DNA from: Exophiala sp. HKRS030
Taxonomy: Eukaryota > Ascomycota > Eurotiomycetes > Chaetothyriales > Herpotrichiellaceae
DNA length: 64,000 nt
Assembly (NCBI GenBank): GCA_023897205.1
Contig: JAHWDD010000002.1
Location: 2,046,001-2,110,000, forward strand
Direction: 5' to 3'
Shown: one piece after another, positions 10,672 to 22,215 of the stretch
How the letters are laid out: each line of letters opens with the position of its first letter
Numbering within the stretch: position 1 is the stretch's first letter
Notes under the pieces: generated by a model
What the model saw: the letters and a program-made list of their open reading frames with translations, nothing else
Databases searched by the model: none
Told to the model about the DNA's origin: nothing
Program-made: the position numbers and the translations under genes

Positions 10672-12591
10672 TTATATCATGGCGACAACAACTTCCCAAG
10701 GCCTCAGGAGTATACTCCACTGTCCACTCGTTTCGTCCTTTTTGACCTTGTTGGTCTGGTCTTTTGCGTCGTTGTAATTCCGTAAATCATCAACCACGGC
10801 ACTCGCCTTTAGTTTTGTTGTCTGTTCATCAATCATGATCTCGGTGGCTGAAGATGGGACGGTCCACCATGTTTCTGTCCCCGAAAAGTTCGTCAAGACC
10901 AAACATTTTGTTTTTGTCGTTGACGTTGTTCCCGTCTCAATCGCCATGTCGGTCCTGACGTACGCGACGACACAATCATGGTCCATGTCCAACATTTCAA
11001 AATCTCCATAGACGAAACAATTCTTGTACTGTCTTCTCAAATCCAAGACTCTTTTCCAATAATGATAAGGACTGTTTTGGTCGTCCACCTGTTTTGCTGC
11101 GTTCCAATTTTTGAAATCATCATGTACCCTCATCCATGGTTTGACACCCTTTCTTGGTCTGTTGGTGTCTGACAAGAACCCTCCGTACGTCTCATCGTTG
11201 TCATCCCACTGCATGGGGGTCCTGGCGTTATCTCGACCGATCAATCGGTACTGCTTCTTGAACATTTCCTGCATCTCGAGGTCGTCCGGGTACTCCTCCA
11301 ACACCGTCTTCCAATGATTCAGAACCTCGATATCCTTGTACTCCTCCATCCCCCAGTCTTTTGGGAGATTGACTTGACCCAATTCTTGACCTTGGTAGAC
11401 AAAAACCGTACCACTCTGAAGGGCCATGTGAGCCGCCAACATTTTGGCGCTTTTCCCTCTGTACTCGTCACTCTCGTCGGCGTACCTCGAAACGGTCCTA
11501 CCTTGGTCGTGATTCTCCATGAAAACGGCATTCCAACCGGCATTCTCAATCATGAACTTGTTCCACTTGTCCACGACCCTCTTCAATTCGCTGGGTTCGA
11601 AATCCCGGTGGTACCATTTCGACCCTTTGTCCCGAGCCCCGTCCATTTGTACAATCTCGAACTGAAAGACCATGGCCAATTCCCCCCGGTCCTGACCGAC
11701 GGCCTTGATGATCTCTTTCGTGTCGAACACTCCCGGCATCTCCCCCACGCTGAAGGCGTCGTACCGTCGTAGGATCGTACCCAAACCCCGCAAGTACTCG
11801 TGGAGATGAGGGCCACAGGCGAAGTGTTGAGTCCCCGGTTGCAAAAACCCAGGTTTGATGACGTCCGCGTCGGGTAACCCGGGGGTCTTGCTGATGAAAT
11901 TGATCACGTCCATGCGAAACCCGTCGACCCCGCGGTCGAGCCAGAACCGGACGACGTCGTGGACCGCTTCACGGACCTCCGGGTTGTCCCAGTTCAGGTC
12001 GGGTTGCTCGGGGGCGAAGAGATGCAGATAGTACTCTTGCGTCTCGTCGTCCCACGTCCAGGCGCTGCCGGAGAAGGCCGACTCCCAGTTGTTGGGAGGC
12101 ATGCGTTCACCCGTCTCCTCCGAGTACCGCGCGGGCCTCCAAAAGTACCAGTCCCGTTTAGGCGAGGTCTTGGAAGAGCGCGACTCCAAGAACCAGGCGT
12201 GCTCCGACGAGGTGTGGTTCACCACCAGGTCCATGACGTACTTCATCCCGCGAGCGTGGAGGGCCGAGATGAGCTCGTCGTGGTCCTCCATGATGCCGTA
12301 GAGCCGGTCGATCGACAGGTAATCCGAAATGTCGTAGCCCATGTCGACCTGGGGGGACTGGAGGATCGGTGAGAGCCAGACGATGTCGACCCCCAACCGG
12401 GAGAGATAGGGAACCTGTGAGATGATGCCCCGGATGTCGCCCTTGATTTCGTCCTCGCCGTCACGGCTCTTGGACACTATGGAGCAAGCGGATTTGAACG
12501 AGGCGGGATAGATCTGGTAGACGCTGCTTTCTTTCCACCACGCGCGTCGGAGTGGTGGTTTGACCATGCTGACGGCTGTAGGATTGGCCAT
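10672..12591 (-). CDS. GH13 alpha-glucosidase (maltase / oligo-1,6-glucosidase class)
   Basis: Single exon, 639 aa. The four GH13 regions are present: DLVVNHTS (121-128), GFRMDVINF with nucleophile Asp228, VGEMPG with acid/base Glu284, and ENHDQ with Asp362 stabilising the transition state. WWKESSVYQIYPASF at the N-terminus is typical of cytosolic fungal maltases and isomaltases, which are usually 570-600 aa; the extra length here is a Thr/Lys-rich insertion near residues 565-620. No signal peptide is seen. It would hydrolyse maltose-type or isomaltose-type oligosaccharides. It converges on the permease gene with only 141 bp between stops. No maltose transporter or MalR-type regulator is adjacent. 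Confidence 0.94.
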   Translation of the reverse strand: MANPTAVSMVKPPLRRAWWKESSVYQIYPASFKSACSIVSKSRDGEDEIKGDIRGIISQVPYLSRLGVDIVWLSPILQSPQVDMGYDISDYLSIDRLYGIMEDHDELISALHARGMKYVMDLVVNHTSSEHAWFLESRSSKTSPKRDWYFWRPARYSEETGERMPPNNWESAFSGSAWTWDDETQEYYLHLFAPEQPDLNWDNPEVREAVHDVVRFWLDRGVDGFRMDVINFISKTPGLPDADVIKPGFLQPGTQHFACGPHLHEYLRGLGTILRRYDAFSVGEMPGVFDTKEIIKAVGQDRGELAMVFQFEIVQMDGARDKGSKWYHRDFEPSELKRVVDKWNKFMIENAGWNAVFMENHDQGRTVSRYADESDEYRGKSAKMLAAHMALQSGTVFVYQGQELGQVNLPKDWGMEEYKDIEVLNHWKTVLEEYPDDLEMQEMFKKQYRLIGRDNARTPMQWDDNDETYGGFLSDTNRPRKGVKPWMRVHDDFKNWNAAKQVDDQNSPYHYWKRVLDLRRQYKNCFVYGDFEMLDMDHDCVVAYVRTDMAIETGTTSTTKTKCLVLTNFSGTETWWTVPSSATEIMIDEQTTKLKASAVVDDLRNYNDAKDQTNKVKKDETSGQWSILLRPWEVVVAMI

Positions 12592-13442
12592 TTTATCGGT
12601 ACTTCTCGCAATGACGATTGTGTTATTCGTTTTTATCTCGAATCCTTCTCAAGGAAGAAAAGGCCCGATGAGTAGTAAATTTCGTGTAGACTGGTCTAAA
12701 AAGAAAGAAAAAAGGAAGGAAATGGTCATCGAGAACGGAGAGATTTCTTTGGGAAATATCCAGACAATTTAAAGCGTCTCATTGATCGTGGTTCTGCCTG
12801 CCAGAGCAGCCACTCCACACCACGTTATCTTAGTGTACATACATTTCCTTCACACGGTGGATAAAAGTCTTCATGATCTCCATTCAGTCGAAATGATGAA
12901 CAAGTTGTACAAACCGAAGTGGCAAGGACAAAGACAAAGAAAGACACTTGTCGACCGAGTATTTATCCGCGTCTCGATTGTTGATTGGCCCAATGTCGGC
13001 CCGTTGTGCTTCAAAGTCACATCTACAAGACACCAAGGATGGAGTACATTCATTTAGTATGGAGTTCGGAGTATGGAGTACCTGGTCTGGAGTTGAAACC
13101 GAGTCAGGATGGATATTATGTTGCTGATCTGATTTGATCTGATCTATTCATTATCACCTCTGTATCTGGCCGTTCTTCTCTTCTCTCTGCTATTGCTTCC
13201 TCCGAGTCCCTTTCCAATGCAACTGGCTGGTCATAAAATTCATTTCTGCAAGAGTTTATCAGACATTGAGAGAGAAAAGTGGAAAGAAAAAAGCATTTCG
13301 TGGGTGACAAGACAAAGATGGGCTCAAATGGAAATGCTTCGTGTTGCACTTCTTGCTGACAGTCGACCTTGATCTTCATCTCCCACTCGATGCTCGAAGA
13401 AGCGATCCGAATAAAAGTACAATCCTCCGCTCATCATCCACA
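12592..13442. other. Intergenic region
   Basis: About 850 bp between the alpha-glucosidase start (minus) and the end of the J-domain gene (minus). It should contain the glucosidase promoter and the J-domain 3' UTR. Tandem-like GGAGTATGGAGTA text is near 13070 and TGATCTGAT repeats are near 13125-13145. No gene is seen. Confidence 0.5.
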
Positions 13443-16172
13443 TCATGACGGACGGAATTTTCGCCTGGCGACTTCTCGAATACGTCCCAGGTCCTCCATA
13501 CACTGTAAGTGCTTCTCGTTGGCATGATCCCACCATTGTCGGCATTGAGCATCATCCTGCAACCATTGTAGATATGCAGCATAACCCGCTTTTTGTGTCC
13601 CATTCTCGTCTACCTTGTCAGCATCCGGGCCATCTCCAAGCATACTGATCCAATTATGTGACATGGTGCCACATACTCGATCTTGTCGACCTCGGAAATG
13701 TTCGATCATCTTGGCATTGAAATGGTTCCAGTCTTGCATGTACGCGTTCATATTGTCCACGTACTGCAAGAAGTTGGCCTGATCCAACCGGTCTGCTGCC
13801 GGTGGAACCACCACTTTTGGTGGCTTCGGCAGATTGAGAGCTCGCAGTCTAGTCGACGGCTTCTCATATTTCTCCTCTGACTTTGACTCGAATGGCAAGT
13901 GTGCCGCGAGATCGTCCAGGTCTTTCAATCCAGCTGCAGAAGAAGCAAAGGGTGCCTGTTGTGCGAAATCTCGCAGATTCACACCGCCATCAGGTGATGA
14001 GCGTCTTTTGCTAGAGTGAGCCTCGGTAGGATTCGAGCGAGTCGTATTGGAATTGGTCCTAACAGGAGGCGTATCGTCCACGTCCATTATATCTTCCTCG
14101 ACTACCACATACTGGTCTCTCGAATCATCCGTGGAATGTGAACCGTGGCTTGTCCGATCACTTGCGGTGCGTGTCTCTCCTGGAGGTGGAGTTGGCTTCA
14201 CTTTGGTCGCCCAATCCGGTGGTAACTTTCCCTTTTGGAATGCAGCTGCTTTGGCCTTGGAGTCCTCAGCACGATCAGCGGATGAGCTGCTTTCTTGCTC
14301 CACCCCTCTAGACATCCCTCTCCCACGAGTACCGGGTTTACTACCATTACGATTCAGTTTGGACGGTGATTTGCGCATTTGTGAATCGGTCGGGCGGAAA
14401 ATGTCGTCGACGTTCAACTTGTCATGCCACTCATCAGCAGAAAATTTGGACGGCGGTTGAGCCTCACGACTATGACTCGGGTCAGCTTGTTCCTTACAAA
14501 TGGGAAGTACGCGATTCGCAATAGGGCTCTGCGCAGCAACAAATGGGCCTGTTCCTTTCCTAGCAGACGGGCTCATCCGTGGAACCACGGACGCTGGCAC
14601 CGCCCAAGCCGGAAAACCATTGAACGAAAGGCCTCGATAGGCAGAACGTGAAGGGTTCGCTCCAATTGCTGTTCGGGTTGACCAGGGGTAAGAAAGGGTG
14701 CGGGAGCGTGCATACTTGGGTCCGTCCGAAGCCTCCTCATGCCCACCATTAACATGTGCATCACTCATCTTGTGCTCTTCGGTGGCAGGAAAAGGTTCAC
14801 CAGCAAATGGCTTGCGAGATGGTTCTCGGGATTCGGGGGCGGGAAACTGGTATTTGCTGTCATCCACGATTCTAGTGTAGTTAGTACTAGGGAATGACCC
14901 GGTGAGACCTGGATTGTCAGCAAAGGCGGCGGTTCGAGGTCTAGGTCGGCTCCGTGGTGTTGCCTTTGGTCTCGCGTTCACATTATAGGTGTCGTCTTCG
15001 TCGGATGAGGTGTCGGAAGAAAATTCAGCGTGTCTCCCCGCGTTTCTCATGCCTGGACTCGCACTACGATGTCGAGGAACATGTTCAAACTTGGAAGGCG
15101 GTCTTCCGAAGGGCCCGGGTTCGTCCCAATGACGGTCAATTGGGGAATTTCGAACGCTTGACGATCTGTGATGCATGGTGTCTCCATGAATATCCGTCCT
15201 CTCACCACCTGCTCCAGCATATCTTGAAGATGGACGAGAGCCATCTGGAAAATCCTGATTCATAGTGTAATCGGTTGAACGAGTCGGTCGCAAGGGGCTG
15301 ACACCAGGCCTAACTCTTGACATAGGAGGTGACTGCATGGGAGTTCCATCTTGGTTGTACATGTGAGTTGAAGTCTGTGGTGGCCCCCGAGTCCCTCTCA
15401 CGTAGGCATATGCCGACCGGGGAGCTTGTTGGTCATCTGTGCCATGAGTCCCGGGTGTATACCCTTGCTTTCTCGTGCTTGCAGTTCTTGATAGACCGGG
15501 AAAGGTTGTTGGTGGAACATTGGGGACGTGAGGAACATCCGACGTAGATTGTGGCTTTGGTGCAGTGGGAGCCTGGCGGGGCGCTGTTGGGGGCATCTTC
15601 TGAGTCGGGTGTGTCGTCCTCATGTTTGGAAATCCACGAGCTGCATCTGCTCTTGCGTTGTCAAACCTCGCCCTGTCCCAGGACTGAGGTGCGTTCCGAG
15701 TAAAGGCATTGAACTTGTCTGCACCTCTCGAGGCCTGTTGCTTTTGTGTCTGGGGCACTCCTCTTTGCGTAGCCTTTGGAGGAGGTGGGAATGGGAAATG
15801 TGGTGTCGAATTCTGCTTGGTAGTGGTCGATCTCGCAAATCCATAGGGGTCAGTGTAGTTTGCAGCAGCAGCAGCGGCATTCCTTGCGGCGATCTTTGCT
15901 CGCGCAGCATCGTATTTTGATTTCTCGACGGGATCGCTTAGGATTTCGTGGGCAGCCTGAACGGCCTGGAACTTGGGCACGGCTTCCACTTCATGCCCGG
16001 GGTTCCTGTCGGGATGGAGCTGTTTCGCTGTTGAGGTCAGCATGTATCAAAAGCCGAAGAAAACGTCCTGCATACCAAGATATCTGAACTGCTTCTTAAT
16101 CTCTTCGGCATCGGCGGTGGAGGGCAGTTCCAAGTCCGCATAATAGTCACGCTTCACATCCGCTTTTACCAT
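13443..16172 (-). CDS. J-domain (DnaJ/Hsp40) protein with long disordered tail
   Basis: Two exons on the minus strand, 16172-16076 and 16027-13443, joined in phase 1 over a 48-nt GTATGC...CAACAG intron; 893 aa. The J domain covers residues 6-75: DYYADLELPSTADAEEIKKQ, then FRYLAKQLHPDRNPG with the HPD motif that stimulates Hsp70 ATPase, then EILSDPVEKSKYD. The intron lies just before the HPD loop. From about residue 80 to 780 the protein is low-complexity, rich in Ser, Pro, Arg and Thr. A conserved-looking helical C-terminus (QANFLQYVDNMNAYMQDWNH, HANEKHLQCMEDLGRIREVA) may be the specific part. There is no zinc finger, so it is a class C J-protein. Its client is unknown. Confidence 0.9.
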
Positions 16173-17688
16173 TGTCGCCGTGGAGTGGCCTCACGAGATT
16201 GTCACCTAGCAATGTGTTTCGTCAATTATGCTCCTTCTCTTTATTGCCATCAACATGTTTTCTCTCGGAACGTTGAATAGAGTCGGCAGTCAGGGATCGG
16301 GCCGTAATTGAGATATGGAGGAGACCACGGCGTATGCGAGATCAAGGGATCCGACTGGCCTGGTTGATAAGGCGGCTGCAGCACAAGTAAGAGCTTGCAG
16401 AAGACCTCCGGTCAAGGTGATACAAATTGCGTAGATTTTCCAGGTTTGTCGCGAGGTAGTGAATCGATGGGAAGGTTGTGTAGAACAGGTGACGAGAACA
16501 AGCCAAAGTCAGCGACGGATTTGCCTTCTCGAGTCAATCATTCGTTCGCTCGATGTTGCTGATTATGTCGGGAGCCTCAGAGCCTATCAAGAGAACAAGT
16601 GAGCGTCGTAGCAATCACTGGACAATGGGTGGAGGAGAATTTGTTCTGCCGGTTCCTGCGCACTGTTGTAAGTCGGCGGGCTGGCTAGCTCTGCAGGGAG
16701 CGTGGATTGTGGAGGAAGAGTGTGGTAGGTCAATAGAGATTAGTGTCGTCTGTCTCACTGAGGACTTGGTCGTGAGCCAAGTAACTGTTGCTCAATGTAG
16801 CCGACTTGAAGTGATGTAGTGATGAGTTGGCAATGAATGGCCCTTGACAAACATGTAGCGGTTTTGGGTATAACGCGAAAAGTGGACATTGCAGTTTATT
16901 TACAATAGGCTCGGGACTTGCGCAAGTTAGGTTGGCTACAAGTACGAGTATTATTACTGTAGGTACTCCGTACTCCGTGTCTACTCCGTAGAAACACCTA
17001 CCTTACCTACCATAGGCGCCCAGGATAGGCCAGCGCCCCCCCAAAAAGACCACTATTTAAATACCAAAGGCTGCTCCCGGGCGCGAAGATCTACAGTATG
17101 CATCCCTCATATGCTTCTTTTCGGTATGCAATTCAATACAAGTCTTTTATAAAAGACCCTTGCCAGCTTTGAAACCATCCTTACCGGGTAGTTATACTCC
17201 GTACTTTGTGAATCACTGCTGTGATATCATAATTCATCTTTTATCTTGCCATAGCAGGCGATATCGAGGCAGTTCTCTTGCCTGCTTGTCAATCATTGAA
17301 GGCTTATCATAGTGCATCCTGACCACTACCAGCATCACCCAGCATTCTGAGCATCATATACGTAAGGGTACTATGCACGTCCATATTTTCGAGAATAGCT
17401 ATCAACATCTCTTGCAAACTTGTAGTGTCGATGTTGAGGTGCAATAGAGTGGCCTCGAAAATTATCGCGTTTCGGTTAAATGTCGGGTGGGATGATTCTA
17501 CCTCAGTTGTTTGCTAGTAAGGCTGCGGTGTCTACAAACTGCGGCCACCTGGCTTTCACGCTGCTGTGCATACTATAGCATTTTATTAGAATTAGAGACT
17601 GACAACAACAAAGTGTGATGCTATCAACTACCCGGTGGCCCTGACATCCAACTGCATAGACTCTCAAAATCAACAGCAACCTGCAGCC
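16173..17688. other. Divergent intergenic region, J-domain gene / SEC11
   Basis: About 1.5 kb. It contains a cluster of the TACTCCGTAC motif (16964-16973, a partial copy at 16971, 16982-16990, and 17195-17204) and a perfect 16-bp palindrome at 17142-17157. The frame at 16553-16819 is short and unrecognised. No RNA gene is identified. Confidence 0.5.
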
Positions 17689-18309
17689 ATGTTATCATCA
17701 CTCGCTCCCTACCTCTCCAATCCTCGCCAATCCCTCTCACAAGTCCTTAACTTCGCACTTGTTCTGTCCACGGCCTTTATGCTATGGAAATCCCTCTCGG
17801 TCGTCTCAGACTCTCCATCGCCAATTGTGGTAGTTCTCAGTGGTTCTATGGAGCCAGCTTTCCAGCGTGGTGATCTACTCTTCCTTTGGAACCGAGACAA
17901 GACAGCGGAAGTGGGAGAAATTGTGGTATACAATGTCAAGGGCAAAGACATCCCAATTGTTCATCGCGTTGTTCGAAGTTACGCTCCAGCAGCCGCAGTC
18001 GAGGCAGACACGAGGCATGTCTCGCAACCTTCTTCATAGGATCGATCAATACTAACAACTTGTCTTAGTGGTTACATGTCTGAGTCCTCACCCAAACTTC
18101 TGACAAAAGGCGACAACAACGTGGCGGATGACGTCGAGCTCTATGCGCGCGGACAAAGCTACCTAGACAGGAAGGAAGATATCATTGGGAGTGTTCGCGG
18201 TTATATACCAGCAGTGGGATATGTTACAATTATGCTCAGTGAGCATCCATGGTTGAAGAGTGTGATGTTGGGCATCATGGGATTGATGGTTATTCTGCAA
18301 AGAGAATAA
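17689..18309 (+). CDS. SEC11: ER signal peptidase complex catalytic subunit Sec11
   Basis: Two exons, 17689-18014 and 18069-18309; 188 aa. It is the serine protease that removes signal peptides from secretory proteins in the ER. After one N-terminal membrane helix (about residues 18-38) comes [15 protein letters not shown] with catalytic Ser53, then IVHRVV with His92 and [12 protein letters not shown] carrying the catalytic Asp. A C-terminal hydrophobic helix ends ILQRE. The ATG at 17689 is preferred; an upstream in-frame extension begins with GTG only. The intron is GC-AG (donor GCATGT, branch ACTAAC, acceptor TTAG). The nearby GT at 18019 would give the wrong frame and an early stop. Length fits the family (about 170-195 aa). 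Confidence 0.93.
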
Positions 18310-19634
18310 CATTTGATCGTGATAGGCTTTCCGTGGCAGGACGAAAAAGGGCTTCTCTGTGACATTCACCCCAGCACGAGTACAAAATGGCAGCAGCTGC
18401 GCGTCGAATTGGTTCTCGACACATTGGGCCACGCTTGAGAAGGTCGCCAACATTTTGCCTGATATCCCAATGTTGACGAAGGTGTCACGGTGCAAGTGGA
18501 AGAAACGGAGCGTGTCAATGACCCATCAAAAGTATTTCTGTCTCCGGCAGACAACCGCTGTTCAACTCCGATGCATCCTGGCCCCAACGATCTGAGCAAT
18601 ACATCGTGGAAGACAGTGGTCATCAGGTCACAACGATTAAGCTTAGAGGATTACTGGAACCAACGACTTGTCGCCGGGCCAGGGAACGAGAGTGCTGACA
18701 TACTACTCCGTACGAGTACCAAGAAATGGAGAAATGGCGAAACACTGGCTTGAGTCGTCCCGAGAAATCGCTGGCTGTACTCTGTAGGGCTGCGGGCGCT
18801 CAAGATTAGGCCTTCCACCACGTCAAATGGCCAGGTGGCTGCCAGTGGCCCAATCACGGTGTCAAGGCCCGGTCGAGAACAAGGTCTTGGGAGGGGAAAA
18901 GCGGCCCCTGTCGTTCCCAAGATTCAGTTCAGCCGCCTTACAGGGCTTAATAACGACGGACGGATACAACAGGTCGTGGAACTTGGTTGGCGCCGGACGC
19001 ATTACACATCTGGGAGGGTCGGATAAGCTGCAGCTAGCTAGAACAGCTGAAAAAGATACAGTAGAGTAGTCCGTTGCGAGTCCGCTAATCCTCCGACCTT
19101 TCCTGTCTCAAGCACGTTTCTCTTCAACTCATCTCAATGCCACAAACTGCAGCTGTTTCTCTCTTATTGAATACTCAATCCCAATTTACCAAAATCCTGC
19201 ATCCCGAATCCTGATGCATCTTTGATCGCCGTTTGTCTAATCATCTTCTGAGCAACCTCTGGATCGCCTAAAACGACTAAGTTTAGCGTCCGCCCTACGA
19301 ATCCGTAGGCGCGAGTTAATCTCCTCGAGTACAAGGTCGCTTAGCAGTCGCAATTCTAGGTCTTTTCTGTATCTGCGAATCTGAGAACTGATCATTCTAC
19401 ATCCATAACATGTCGTGCACTTTTTATTCTGCTGTTAACGGGAAAGGAGCACTCGGGGCACCCAAACGCTCGGATAAGGTGCATTTCTATACCCAGGCTA
19501 GAGGGTCATCTATTTCAAGACTTGACCAGCATGCTCAACTTCAACTATGTCGTCAAACATCCGGCCATGAGCTTGAGGTGATTCTACTGGACTTGTTTTG
19601 CGCACAAGTCATTCGATAACCCCGATTTATCGTC
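18310..19634. other. Intergenic region with possible decayed coding text
   Basis: About 1.3 kb between SEC11 and the DUF3433 gene. Between 18330 and 18750 three plus-strand frames each give short coding-like stretches, for example VEETERVNDPSKVFLSPAD from about 18498, but none is continuous or recognised. TACTCCGTAC lies at 18704-18713. The remainder is probably the leader of the downstream gene. Confidence 0.35.
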
Positions 19635-22215
19635 ATGGACGACCGCTACAATGCTTCGACAGCGAGGTCTGGGACCAGACCATCGTCCGGAGATGGAATC
19701 GGGCTCCTAAGTAGAGTTTCTCCCAATACGAGGGCAACTGCCACTACTGCCGCAGAGCCGGCAACATTTTACAGAGGGCGACATTCGAGAGGGAATTCTT
19801 GGGAGGAGCGATTAGGATCGATTGATGAGAGCGGTGGCTCTTATGAAATGATCGAGCCGCCGACGCCGACAAAAGCTCGGCGGCTAAGCTCAGGCCCATC
19901 CAATGCCTCGTCAATGCTAAGACGATTGACGACCAGATATGCGCCTGTCGGACGGCCTCATTTTCGTTCTACAAAAAGATCAAAAGGACAACAGTATGCG
20001 ACACTTGACGACGAGGACGATATCGCCGCTGGCACGGTGGATATCACGTCTCTCGAAGGCTTGGGTTGGGAACTCAATGATATGTCTCATTTAGATGTAT
20101 CACGCCCCGGAGAAGACACGGCATACACTTCTCCTACAAGCACAGGACGGAAACCCGACTTTCGCAGCTTCGTGGAGAAGCGTCGATCCGTGGGAGAAGG
20201 GATGAGAGACATAGGCGTGCAGTTGAGACGCGACCCGACTAAAGTTGTGAGGCGATCAACAGGAGGTTCTGGCGACGGTGTAAGCAGTGGCGTCGATCGA
20301 GCTAAGACCGTGCGACAGTTGGGTCAGGACCTCGCACAAAAGAAAAATATGATCGTCGAAATAGAGGAGGCGGTCGACTTGAGCTCACTGGAAGGCGGTC
20401 AGCCAGACAACCGAGCGAGTCGAGCGTTTGACACGACATCGGACCGGCAAAGCATCATGCCACATAAAACGAAGAGCTACTTTTTCCCTGAAGATCCAGA
20501 TATTCCGAACTGGAAGCCCTTCTCCATGAGCAGCATTTACATTCTGTTTCTGTTGACCCTTGCAGTTGCCTTGGCCGGCATTCAGGAATATCTGTGCCAA
20601 AAATCCCAGAGGCGCGCAAAGGAGAACAGCGGGCTCCTTGCTTTCAATCATGTGGCTGAGATCTCAACATGGGATTTCTTCGCCTGGAAGTGTAAGTGCA
20701 CTTTTGACCATCCTCAAACTGTGTCTAACTGCGATAGACTTGCCAACCATGGTCTGCATCGTCTATGCTGTTCTGTTCTCGATCATGGATTTCGACATAC
20801 GCCGACTGGAACCTTTTTATCAGTTGTCACGACCCGGCGGAGCGCTGGCTTCGGCCAGTCTTAATTTAGATCATCTCACCATGTTTCAATACTTTGTACC
20901 TTTCAAGGCCTTCCGCCTGAAGCAATACGCCGTCTTATTTTCGACCACCGGAAACATCGTCGCATCCATGGTCGGCCCCTCGCTCCAGAATCCTTCCCTC
21001 AATATGCAGACCAATCCGAATCCCGAATGCAATTCCGGAGGATGCGGTGATTCAGACGAAAAGCACTACTGGCTCCAAGTTGAACCAGTATGGTCGCGCC
21101 TTCTATCGGCAAGCTACCTGATCGTGGCTCTCGTTCTTGTGGTCTTGTTCTTCCAGCTCCGGCGGAAGTCTGGGCTGCTAAGTGATCCGAAAGGAATTGC
21201 CGGAATTGCGTCCATGGCTACCAAATCGCATATCTTGCAAGACTTCTCTGGATTAGACATGGCCACACGAGGCAAGATCCACAAACGACTTCAGCACAGA
21301 CGATATGTGCTCTATAAATCATCCATCTGGCAAGGTGAATTGAGTTCGACCAGTGACCCTGTGCTGGACAGTGAAAAGAAGCTGACTAGTCCGCACCCCA
21401 TCATGCTTCGGCTGGAGTTTGGTATTCCTTTCCTCATCTTCATGGTCATCTGCATGGTGGCAGTGCTCGTTATTACGTTGACGCCAGCCCGAGTGGTCCC
21501 GAACGCTGTACCGTGGTTGCCGATTGTCGTTGCAACCGCCTTGAAATTGATTTTCAGCACGTTCGAAGCCGATGTAAGGCTCATCGAACCGTTCTATCAG
21601 CTTTCCAAGGGAAATGCCAGGCCTGAGAACAGCCTAACACTCGATTACCAAGCAACAGTGTATGGTTGGATCACGTGCAAAGCTCTCTGGAACCATCATT
21701 ATCTCGTGGCATTGGTAGGGTTCTCGTCGCTTCTCCTAGACGTTCTCACCGTCACTGTGAGTTCGTTTTCCGTCAATTCGGAGGTTTTTTTGAAACTGAA
21801 AGACAAGGACGACTCCAGTGGCGACGAAACATTCGCCTCGTTCTGGGCTTCGCTTATCCTTTCGGTGACGATCCTTGTCATTGTCATCTGCACGACATCA
21901 ATAGTGTTCTGGAGACGACGCCATCCGTTCTTACCACGAGAGCCGTCCACCATTGCGGCTATTTTGGCATTCATATACTCGAGCAACATGCTCACCGATT
22001 TCATCGATACCGAGACTTTGAACAATAAACAAATGGAGCAACGATTGATGGGACTGGGCAAACGCTATGGTCTGGGCTGGTTTCGTGGTCGAGATGGTCA
22101 AATCCATTGCGCGATTGACGAGGAACCGATGAGAAGCCGATACGTCCATGGAAAACCATATACGATGGCACAAGCAGGCCCACTGCAGCCTCACGAAACA
22201 TTTTATTCTGTATAG
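19635..22215 (+). CDS. DUF3433-family multi-spanning membrane protein
   Basis: Two exons, 19635-20691 and 20738-22215, with a 46-nt GTAAGT...ATAG intron in phase 1 giving WKYLPTMVC at the junction; 844 aa. The first 290 residues are hydrophilic and Ser/Arg-rich. Membrane segments begin near residue 298 (SSIYILFLLTLAVALAG). Two repeats carry the signature pattern of the fungal DUF3433 family: RRLEPFYQLSRPGGA near residue 380 and VRLIEPFYQLSKGNARPENS near residue 640, each followed by a LTLDY or LNLDH segment and a FKAF/CKAL helix. Such proteins are widespread in Pezizomycotina with no known function. Family naming is from recall of the EPFYQLS motif. Confidence 0.85.

Noticed and set aside
18019..18068. 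GT-AG intron in SEC11 using the GT at 18019
   Set aside because: Splicing there puts the second exon out of frame and gives an immediate stop; the GC donor at 18015 keeps the conserved protein.
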